From NCBI GenBank assembly GCA_025061865.1, contig JANXAA010000074.1, forward strand, positions 1 through 8,684: a DNA stretch of 8,684 bases, written 5' to 3'. Each line of letters starts with the position of its first letter. The first letter of the stretch is position 1. Position numbers and translations under genes: made by a program. The notes below the pieces were generated by a model. That model was not told the DNA's origin. It made no database searches and worked only from the letters and a program-made list of their open reading frames with translations. Origin of the DNA: Acidobacteriota bacterium (GTDB taxonomy: Bacteria; Acidobacteriota; HRBIN11). Below are positions 1-5,317 of the stretch, piece by piece.

Positions 1-388
1 CCACAAAGGGGACATTCGGAACGTCCAAGACTTCAAAGAAGAGGCCCTGATTGGCCAGGGGATTTCCGCGCGCGTCCGTCAGGCGGGCAAAGATAGTCGC
101 CGAGGCCGTACCCTCTGTATTAATATCGATGTTGTCGGGCTGGATATTCAGGATCTTGAGGACGTACAGGGCCGTAGCATGACTGTCAGGATCAGGAATA
201 GCCACTTCCTTTACCTGCTTGCAACTGATGGAGAATATCAACGAGGATATCAACAAAACAGCCGCCCAGAGACCCCGGTCCTTGACCCACCGACCGATAC
301 GCGCCCAGACCCAAAAGCTAAGGGCCTGGGCCGAATTCGAGACTCGCAATTCGGATTTCGAACGGTGAGGACGCCCTCCACTTTGCAT
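1..388 (-). CDS. Partial gene: probable Ig-like (bacterial Ig fold) lipoprotein, N-terminal 129 residues
   Basis: The reading frame is open from an ATG at 388 to the left edge of the window, so only the N-terminus is present. The start is supported by a strong AGGAGG ribosome binding site about 8 nt upstream. A basic, poorly conserved N-terminal segment (residues 1-38) is followed by a hydrophobic stretch (about 39-55) ending in SISC-K, a tolerable lipobox with Cys56. This suggests an exported lipoprotein. Residues about 93-120 include TASATIFARLTDARGNPLA and then FFEV, the typical start of an invasin/Big_1-type immunoglobulin-like domain. The gene lies downstream of pilQ and of another exported protein on the same strand, which suggests an accessory envelope or surface role. 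Residues 9-14 are encoded by a 14-bp repeat that recurs inside pilQ. The Ig-like call is from motif resemblance and the function is unknown. Confidence 0.6.
   Translation of the reverse strand, partial: MQSGGRPHRSKSELRVSNSAQALSFWVWARIGRWVKDRGLWAAVLLISSLIFSISCKQVKEVAIPDPDSHATALYVLKILNIQPDNIDINTEGTASATIFARLTDARGNPLANQGLFFEVLDVPNVPFV
349..362 (-). repeat. 14-bp repeat copy (style A), inside the N-terminal codons of the Ig-like gene
   Basis: On the minus strand this reads TTCGAAATCCGAAT. It is an exact copy of positions 3821-3834 read on the plus strand, inside pilQ. It continues into related TTCG/CGAA-rich sequence (329-348), including TCTCGAATTCG. It encodes part of the basic segment before the hydrophobic export signal, a place that tolerates sequence change. 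Confidence 0.45.
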
Positions 389-404
389 GACCGACTCCTC
401 CTAA

Positions 405-459
405 AGTAGGGCGAAGGGCAAGTGGTGAATCGCCCCTTATCAGCTCACCCTTCGCTACT
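405..459. repeat. GCGAA-armed imperfect inverted repeat (style B), upstream of the Ig-like gene
   Basis: The left arm AGTAGGGCGAAGGG (405-418) pairs with the right arm CCCTTCGCTACT (448-459), apart from two extra G residues on the left. The loop is 29 nt. In the minus-strand transcript the hairpin would end just before the AGGAGG ribosome binding site of the Ig-like gene. No U-run follows, so it is not a convincing terminator. The arms resemble repeats at 3894-4001 and 8143-8217. Confidence 0.45.
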
Positions 460-526
460 GGGCTGGAGGAACAAAACATTTTACGACCTCCAGCCCAGGG
501 GCGAAGAATCCCCTCCAGCCCTTTTT
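458..526 (-). promoter_or_regulatory. Leader with two competing 5' arms for one hairpin, between the two lipoprotein-like genes
   Basis: A perfect 12-bp inverted repeat, CTGGGCTGGAGG (458-469) and CCTCCAGCCCAG (487-498), encloses a 17-nt loop containing AAAACATTTT. A second copy of the right arm, CCTCCAGCCC, lies at 512-521, followed by TTTTT (522-526). One left arm can therefore pair with either of two identical partners. On the minus strand this puts two competing 5' arms ahead of one 3' arm, about 70-130 nt upstream of the Ig-like start codon. On the plus strand the distal pairing would look like a terminator with a U-run, although no plus-strand gene precedes it. The rest of the 389-642 spacer holds only short repeats (AATCCCCTC twice, at 507-515 and 527-535) and no clear ORF. 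Confidence 0.45.
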
Positions 527-642
527 AATCCCCTCTGCCAGCGCTTCTCACCAGAAAAAAGGCTCACCCTTTGTATCCTCTGGCCCTGAACCCAAACACC
601 TCACTTGTATCCTTGCTGTCCATGGGCCCAAGGTCCGAGGTT

Positions 643-1293
643 CTATTGCTGATCCGCCCAGTTGGCAAAGTGAATCTCCAATCGGGCATGCGTCGTCACG
701 TTACGCCCGAACAGGTCGTGGCCGAAGAACGTGAGAAGCGCGTACGCCGAGATTTCCCTTTCGCGACCCCCGAAACGCAGGCCCCAAAGGGGGTCCTCCA
801 GTTTGGCCTGCGCCTTAACGACGACGATCTCACCTGCACCCGTTCCGTTGACGGGAACCCGGATGTTCGTCACAGCATCAAAGGGAAAGGGCACATGCAC
901 GCCCGGCCGGTTCTGACCGTCAGGCCGAAAGTACTCGACTCGGTAGCGGATGACGATGACATCATTGAAAGGAGTCGGCTCGATAGCCAGATTCAGCCAG
1001 TCATTCCGGAAATCGACCCTCGCCGTGTCTTCAAATACGGTCTCCTGACCCGTGTCGGGATCGATTCGGACGACATCCGAAGCGAGCCAGTCACTTTCCT
1101 GGCCTTCGGCATTCCGAGCTGTGATTTTGATAACAGTTAACTTGACGCCTGCCGTGCTTTCGTCTTCCAGAGGCGAGCAGGCGACCCACTGGGAGCTAGC
1201 CAACGCCAGGGCCACCAAGCTCAAGAAGTAGACACCCATCCCCAGGACGCCCCTCATGCGCCCTACTCCTTTCGCTGTTTTCCGTCCGTTCAT
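643..1293 (-). CDS. Unrecognised exported protein, probable lipoprotein, directly downstream of pilQ
   Basis: A 216-residue protein of unknown function. I chose the ATG at 1293, not the in-frame one at 1326: the later start has AGGAGG just upstream and begins 13 nt after the pilQ stop, while the earlier one would overlap pilQ. A basic N-terminus (MNGRKTAKGVGRMR) and hydrophobic core (about 15-35) end in WVAC, so Cys39 may be lipidated; the Trp at -3 is unusual, so ordinary signal peptidase cleavage is possible. The mature part is rich in alternating hydrophobic/polar runs typical of a beta-sandwich, such as VKLTVIKITARN (50-61) and DVIVIRYRVEY (111-121). There are also VPVNG (147-151) and a C-terminal HARLEIHFANW (202-212). 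I recall similar proteins beside pilQ in uncultured Acidobacteria-like genomes but cannot verify it. Close spacing suggests co-transcription with pilQ. Confidence 0.72.
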   Translation of the reverse strand: MNGRKTAKGVGRMRGVLGMGVYFLSLVALALASSQWVACSPLEDESTAGVKLTVIKITARNAEGQESDWLASDVVRIDPDTGQETVFEDTARVDFRNDWLNLAIEPTPFNDVIVIRYRVEYFRPDGQNRPGVHVPFPFDAVTNIRVPVNGTGAGEIVVVKAQAKLEDPLWGLRFGGREREISAYALLTFFGHDLFGRNVTTHARLEIHFANWADQQ

Positions 1294-1306
1294 AGCCCTC
1301 CCCTCC

Positions 1307-3862
1307 TCAAGATAGCTTAGCGACACGAGGCGTCAGGAAAATTAGGAGTTCACTGTTTTCCTGAAGCAAGTTCCGGTTCTTGAAGAACCAGCCGAGGATC
1401 GGGATCCGGTGGATCCAGGGAAGCCGGGCCTGTACCGCCTCCTCATTGGCTCGGATGATACCCCCCAAGACGACCGTCGAACCGTCCCGGACGAGCAGGA
1501 CTGTCTCGGCTTCCTGCGTGAGGATGGGCGGGATCCCCAAGACCAGGCGACCGAAGTCCGGTCGCTTATTTTCCACGCGGACCTTCAGGATGACCGAACC
1601 GTCGGCTGTGATTTGGGGCGTCACGTCCAGATTCAAAGTGGCATTCACATACTGGACCTGGATGGTATTATTGACGATCGTCTGGACGGGGATTTGGTCG
1701 CCTGACTGGATATTGGCCTTTTGATTGTTTTGGGTCGAAATGCGGGGACTCGAGATGACCCGCGCCAGGCCGGCCGATTCGAGGGCCATCAAAGCCAGGT
1801 CTAACCGGAAGGTATCCATCACAGAACCGAAGGATAGGAGCATGGCACCCGTCGGCGCTTGAAGAGTCGGTAGATTAACAGCGTAGCCTCCCAGGGGGTT
1901 ACCGGTAATGCCTGTCGTAGCCTGGATGACATTGCCGCTAAAGTCGATGTTATTAGGAAACACGAGGCTCGTCGAATTCCCCAAGGCCGGCGACATCAGA
2001 CCCCGGAAGCCCCACTGGATGCCCAACTGCTGGGTGAAGGTCCGCCGGGTCTCGACGATCCGGACTTCGATGTTGACTTGGGGGATCGGCGTATCCAGGG
2101 TGGCGATGAGATTCAAGATGTTCGGCATATTCACGTCGGACTCTTTGATAATAAGCGTATTGGTCCGCTTATCGACGAAGATCTCTCCCCGGGGTGTCAA
2201 AAGACGGGAGGCCAACTGTTGAACTTGATCCGCATCGGCATAACTCAGGGGTTTAATGACGGTTTGGAGCGTACCGATGTTTTCCTGAAGTTTCTGGCGT
2301 TCTTCGGCCTCTTTCCGGAGGTCCTCGATGGGAGCGACCCGTAAGACGTTGCCCTCTAAGACGTAGCCGAGGTTCAGCATCCGCAAGACCAAGTCGAGCG
2401 CCTGGTCCCAGGGAACGAACCTAAGGCGCAGGACGGGGATCCGGTACTGTTCGCCTTCGACCTTAGGGTCCAGCAAGATGTTGAGGCCGGAGATATCGCT
2501 AAAAACACCCATTAAGTCCTTGACATGGACGTCGGTGAACTCCAGGGTAATCGGCTCGCCTTCATATTTCTTCGGGCCCGTGATGGCCTGCTCTTTAAAG
2601 ATAGCCAGCTCTTGCGCTTTCTTGGCGGCTTCTGGGTCCACCTGCGCCTGGTAGAAGACGATGTCTCGCGTGTCGAAAAACCGGGGGTCCCAGTCCGGGG
2701 CGGATAAGGGAGGCGCCGAGCCAGAGGCTGGAGACGACTTCTCAGGAGTCGGAGACTGGAGGCCCGGCACCTGGGACCCAGGGCCCGGGACCCCGGCCTG
2801 GGCGGGCATCTCTACGGTCGGCGGGGCCGGCGGCTCTGAGGCCGGGCGTGTACCCGACGAAGCCGATATCGAGGCCGTCTCCGGGTATCTCGAGGACCCT
2901 TCTGGCGGGGCCGGTGCTGGCGTCGGGACTGTCTCGCGGGTAGGGGCCGCTTCGCGGTCCGGACTGGACGGCTCATGGGTCGTGGCTGATGGTTCATGGC
3001 TTGCCGTCGCCGCTGGGAGGCGGACCAAAGCGATACGGAGGCCGTCTGGCTCGACCTGTACGTCGGGTCGCAGGTCTTCAGCCGTCACCTCCATGACGAC
3101 TCGGGTCACAGGACTCGGCTCCGCCTGGAACTGGGCGACCCGCAGTTGCTTGAGCCACGCATGCTGGGGTGACCACTTCCAAACCAAGGGCTTGAATCGC
3201 AGAGGCTCGATGTCAAAGACCCAACGGACAGGATTCGAGAGACGCGAGGGCTTCCATCGAGTCCCCAAAGGTGAGCCGTCCACCGTCAACTTCACGATCA
3301 CGGCGGTGTCCTCTGACTGAAGGACCGCCACGTCCCGGGCTGTAGCCGGTGCGACCGGTGGGGCCGGCCCTGAAGATGTCTCGCCGTTCGGACCCACCGA
3401 CTTGGGCAAGGCCTCAGAATCGCCCCGAACTGACACGTCAGAAACTCGTAGGACAAAGCCACCGGCCTGGGGACGGACTTCATAGGGGAGGACTTGGTTT
3501 CGTTCAATGCGGACCTCGTGACGTTCGGGCGTGGCCCAAACGCGCCGGACCTGGGGAGAGCCGACCGAAACGGGCGTGGCCAGTCGGTCTAGGTTCGCGT
3601 CGGCCGGCAAACGAAGGACGAGGTCCAAGCCCTCCTCGGCTACCTCGGGGCGGACGGCCGAATCGAATGCAAAGACCAGGTCCGTGGCAGAAGCCGTGAC
3701 GTGGAATGAAAAGTCCCGGAGTTCAGTAGCGCCCGAGGGTCGGGGCCACATAAACCCCCATATCAACCCCAGGATCAGCCCCAAGCTCAGGATCAACCCC
3801 AGGCCCCACAATTTTCGAGATTCGAAATCCGAATGAGACACTGTCAGACCCCGATCTTTCAT
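1307..3862 (-). CDS. pilQ: Type IV pilus secretin PilQ with N-terminal AMIN region
   Basis: PilQ forms the multimeric outer-membrane channel through which the type IV pilus emerges. The protein has 851 residues from the ATG at 3862, which has GGAGG 9 nt upstream; an upstream ATG at 3934 lacks a good site. In order it has a signal peptide (about 17-45), two AMIN-like beta domains (about 47-142 and 178-282; AMIN is a peptidoglycan-binding family), a Pro/Ser/Thr-rich linker (about 283-390), an STN/N0 domain (about 437-510), a Secretin_N domain (about 530-592) and the secretin beta-barrel (about 680-846). The barrel shows the family signatures RVISSPRI (701-708), VVLGG (797-801), IPILGWFFKN (820-829) and ELLIFLTPR (838-846). 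The barrel end and C-terminus are intact. It follows pilO after a 142-nt gap, with no pilP. Two repeat-derived segments lie in its N-terminus and linker. Confidence 0.96.
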   Translation of the reverse strand: MKDRGLTVSHSDFESRKLWGLGLILSLGLILGLIWGFMWPRPSGATELRDFSFHVTASATDLVFAFDSAVRPEVAEEGLDLVLRLPADANLDRLATPVSVGSPQVRRVWATPERHEVRIERNQVLPYEVRPQAGGFVLRVSDVSVRGDSEALPKSVGPNGETSSGPAPPVAPATARDVAVLQSEDTAVIVKLTVDGSPLGTRWKPSRLSNPVRWVFDIEPLRFKPLVWKWSPQHAWLKQLRVAQFQAEPSPVTRVVMEVTAEDLRPDVQVEPDGLRIALVRLPAATASHEPSATTHEPSSPDREAAPTRETVPTPAPAPPEGSSRYPETASISASSGTRPASEPPAPPTVEMPAQAGVPGPGSQVPGLQSPTPEKSSPASGSAPPLSAPDWDPRFFDTRDIVFYQAQVDPEAAKKAQELAIFKEQAITGPKKYEGEPITLEFTDVHVKDLMGVFSDISGLNILLDPKVEGEQYRIPVLRLRFVPWDQALDLVLRMLNLGYVLEGNVLRVAPIEDLRKEAEERQKLQENIGTLQTVIKPLSYADADQVQQLASRLLTPRGEIFVDKRTNTLIIKESDVNMPNILNLIATLDTPIPQVNIEVRIVETRRTFTQQLGIQWGFRGLMSPALGNSTSLVFPNNIDFSGNVIQATTGITGNPLGGYAVNLPTLQAPTGAMLLSFGSVMDTFRLDLALMALESAGLARVISSPRISTQNNQKANIQSGDQIPVQTIVNNTIQVQYVNATLNLDVTPQITADGSVILKVRVENKRPDFGRLVLGIPPILTQEAETVLLVRDGSTVVLGGIIRANEEAVQARLPWIHRIPILGWFFKNRNLLQENSELLIFLTPRVAKLS
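2741..2795. repeat. GGGTCCC/GAGACT modular repeat (style C), inside the PilQ linker
   Basis: The plus strand contains GGAGTCGGAGACTGGAGG followed by CCCGGCACCTGGGACCCAGG and GCCCGGGACC. These modules (GAGACT, TGGAG, GGCACC, GGGACC) match those in the pilM-pilN gap at 5253-5316. In pilQ they encode about residues 357-375 (with VPGPGSQVPGLQS) in the disordered linker. The reading frame is kept. Confidence 0.4.
3821..3834 (+). repeat. 14-bp repeat copy (style A), inside the PilQ signal-peptide codons
   Basis: TTCGAAATCCGAAT on the plus strand is identical to the minus-strand sequence at 362-349. It is preceded by TTTTCGAGA, a further TTCGA-type variant. It encodes part of the n-region of the PilQ signal peptide (around SDFESRK, residues 11-17). 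Confidence 0.45.
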
Positions 3863-3893
3863 AAAACCCTCCTTCCAGGAGCGGATAGTGGGT

Positions 3894-4001
3894 GGCGAGT
3901 AGCAGGATACAGAGACCCCCGGGGGTGTTTCCACCCCCTTCTCGGGGCCCCAGACGCCCCCTCTCAGTCCGTAGCCCCTTCATCAGCCATTCGCTATTCG
4001 C
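3894..4001. repeat. pilO-pilQ spacer bounded by GCGAA-type arms (style B)
   Basis: Almost the whole 142-nt gap between pilO and pilQ is covered. On the minus strand it starts with GCGAATAGCGAATGG just after the pilO stop codon and ends with CTACTCGCC before the pilQ ribosome binding site. GCGAATAG and CTACTCGC can pair at 7 of 8 positions, giving a long-range outer stem around the inner hairpin at 3921-3938. The segment GGCGAGTAGC (plus strand 3894-3903) recurs at 8171-8180. No reading frame resembling pilP was seen here. Confidence 0.4.
3921..3938 (-). other. Intercistronic RNA hairpin with GAAA tetraloop, upstream of pilQ
   Basis: In the minus-strand transcript GGGGGTG-GAAA-CACCCCC forms a perfect 7-bp, almost all G-C stem closed by a GNRA-type GAAA tetraloop, a very stable RNA motif. 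GAGA and TCTC flank it asymmetrically and could extend it. No U-run follows, so classic intrinsic termination is unlikely. It lies about 60 nt upstream of the pilQ start, where it could set mRNA stability or the level of pilQ relative to pilMNO; that role is inferred. Confidence 0.55.
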
Positions 4002-4004
4002 AAC

Positions 4005-4628
4005 CTACCGGCCCGGAGGCCGAGTGCGGGTGGCCGTCGGTCTCGGCGTCTCCGCCGGCGGCTCCACATAGGTGTAGGTCTCGACCCGCATGTCGACTTG
4101 AAGCAAGGGCGGGCGCCGGTTGACGTCCTTGACCTCGATCTTGAAGTCACCGATGTTGACCAGTCGGTCCATAGCGGCGACCCGCTCGGCGAAGCGGCCA
4201 AAAGAGTGGTAGTCACCCATCACGACGATATTCAGGGGGTGAACTTGATAGGGTTGAGTCGGTCGGTCTTCCGGGGTCTGCGGCTTAAAGGATGTCATCT
4301 GGAGACCCGCTTCCTTGGCTCGATTCGAGACCTCGCTGAAAACGGTCTGAATTTCTAAAACACTGGGCAGGATCTTCTTGAGCTGTTCGATTCGGTTCGT
4401 GTACCGCTCGATCTCCGCCTGGAGGAGCTGGAACTTCCGTTGGGCGACTTCCCCTTCCTCGATTTTGGCTCGAAGCTGGCTCAGCTCCCGTCGCCGAGCC
4501 TCGATCTGTTCGACCGTCCCCTGGTAGTAGAAGAAGTAGAACAAGGCGATCAGTAGGACGTCGGCCAGGACAAACACGCCGATCTGGCCCCACAGGGGAA
4601 GACGTTTGAAATCGTCCGCCAGGGCCAT
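4005..4628 (-). CDS. pilO: Type IV pilus inner-membrane alignment protein PilO
   Basis: PilO pairs with PilN in the inner membrane; together with PilM they link the cytoplasmic pilus motor to the envelope parts. The protein has 207 residues, in the usual PilO range. It has a short cytoplasmic N-terminus (MALADDFKRLPLWGQ), one transmembrane helix (about 14-36, rich in Leu/Phe/Tyr), a charged coiled coil (about 38-88) and a C-terminal ferredoxin-like PilO domain (about 89-187), including KEAGLQMTSFKP (105-116) and a MGDYHSFGRF motif (137-146). A Pro/Thr/Arg-rich tail (about 189-207) follows. The ATG at 4628 has GGAGGTGA close upstream and lies 21 nt after the pilN stop, which suggests translation from the same mRNA. 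Its PPAET tail resembles the end of PilN. Confidence 0.93.
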   Translation of the reverse strand: MALADDFKRLPLWGQIGVFVLADVLLIALFYFFYYQGTVEQIEARRRELSQLRAKIEEGEVAQRKFQLLQAEIERYTNRIEQLKKILPSVLEIQTVFSEVSNRAKEAGLQMTSFKPQTPEDRPTQPYQVHPLNIVVMGDYHSFGRFAERVAAMDRLVNIGDFKIEVKDVNRRPPLLQVDMRVETYTYVEPPAETPRPTATRTRPPGR

Positions 4629-4649
4629 CCGTCACCTCCCTACTGGGCA

Positions 4650-5240
4650 TTATTGTCGGGGGGTCGGTGAAGTTTCGGCAGGAGGCAGGGCCAGGGGGTT
4701 CGTGATCGCCCCGTTGATCACAAATTTACCCGTCTCCTGGCCCGGCGGGACTTCCCAGGAGACGATGCGCACGTTCTCAAAGTAGTCGGTACGGTTCAAG
4801 TGGTTGACCAAGTCCGTTAGCGCCCGTTCTTGCCGGGCAAAGCCCTCGGCGACGAAGGACCCGCCCGTCGCAGAAAATCGGCTCAGCCAAGCCAACTCGG
4901 GCATAGACCGAGCCAAGTCCATCAGGACATGGCCCGGTAGGGTCCGGGACCGAGCTAAGGCGTCGATAGCCTGAAAACGCCGCTCGACGGCGTCCTTCCG
5001 CTGTTGAAGCTCGCCGACCTTGTTCAGGACGGGCTTAAGGCTCTCCAACTTGGCCTGAGCCTCAGCGACTTGCCGACCCAACGCTTGCAATCGATTCGAG
5101 AGGGTCATGTATGCGTAGGCGATGCCGGCCAGACCCAGGGCCAGGACCAAGAGTCCGCCGACGAGACCCGGCAGGGCCGTCGGCTCCGCCCGCTCCGTCG
5201 GTTCGACTCGAGGCGGACTGATCAGGTTGATCTCGATCAT
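4650..5240 (-). CDS. pilN: Type IV pilus inner-membrane assembly protein PilN
   Basis: PilN is a single-pass inner-membrane protein whose cytoplasmic N-terminal peptide docks onto PilM and whose periplasmic part pairs with PilO. The protein has 196 residues. It opens with MIEINLISPP, matching the INL-P peptide that binds PilM in characterised systems. A transmembrane helix (about 24-45) follows, then a coiled coil (about 46-92) and a periplasmic PilN domain (about 100-180) with MPELAWLSRFS (113-123) and YFENVRIVSW (153-162). The C-terminus is Pro/Thr-rich. The ATG at 5240 has a GAGGATAGG-type binding site. A 77-nt gap filled by GC-rich repeats separates it from pilM, more than expected within a pilMNO cluster. 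Confidence 0.93.
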   Translation of the reverse strand: MIEINLISPPRVEPTERAEPTALPGLVGGLLVLALGLAGIAYAYMTLSNRLQALGRQVAEAQAKLESLKPVLNKVGELQQRKDAVERRFQAIDALARSRTLPGHVLMDLARSMPELAWLSRFSATGGSFVAEGFARQERALTDLVNHLNRTDYFENVRIVSWEVPPGQETGKFVINGAITNPLALPPAETSPTPRQ

Positions 5241-5252
5241 GACCTATCCTCG

Positions 5253-5316
5253 GGGCTCCAAGTCTCAGGTCCCGGGTCCCGGGTCCCGGCACCCGGTGCC
5301 TGACACCCGGCACCGG
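5253..5316. repeat. GC-rich modular repeat block with 8-bp hairpin in the pilM-pilN gap (style C)
   Basis: The plus strand holds three tandem 7-bp GGTCCCG units starting at 5269, then the near-palindrome GGCACCCGGTGCC (5288-5300). CCGGTGCC (5293-5300) and GGCACCGG (5309-5316) form a perfect 8-bp stem with the 8-nt loop TGACACCC. In the minus-strand mRNA this hairpin begins 1 nt after the pilM stop codon. No U-run follows, so it is more likely a processing or stability hairpin, or a repeat insertion, than a terminator. Its left end (CTCCAAGTCTC) resembles the pilQ linker repeat at 2741-2795. Confidence 0.6.
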
Positions 5317-5317
5317 T

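Noticed and set aside
458..526. Simple intrinsic terminator for the minus-strand operon
   Set aside because: The strong stem lacks a U-run on the minus strand. The T-run lies on the plus strand, where no gene precedes it.
571..1140. Long plus-strand reading frame (189 codons) opposite the unknown exported protein gene
   Set aside because: It is antisense to a gene with good start, export signal and operon context, has no ribosome binding site and no recognisable domain. GC-rich codon bias commonly opens the opposite frame.
2741..2795. CRISPR-like or satellite array in the GC-rich repeat blocks
   Set aside because: Units are short, imperfect and without regular unique spacers.
2661..3320. 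Plus-strand frame of 219 codons opposite the pilQ linker
   Set aside because: Low-complexity Gly/Ser/Arg protein that mirrors the Pro-rich PilQ linker. No start signals and no family resemblance.
3863..3934. Longer PilQ start at 3934
   Set aside because: The extra 24 residues come from the spacer hairpin and repeat, and no good ribosome binding site precedes them. The start at 3862 has GGAGG and leads into a signal peptide.
3723..3983. Minus-strand 86-codon frame in the pilO-pilQ gap, considered as a remnant pilP
   Set aside because: Most of it is an out-of-frame reading of pilQ, and it shows no lipobox or PilP-like domain.
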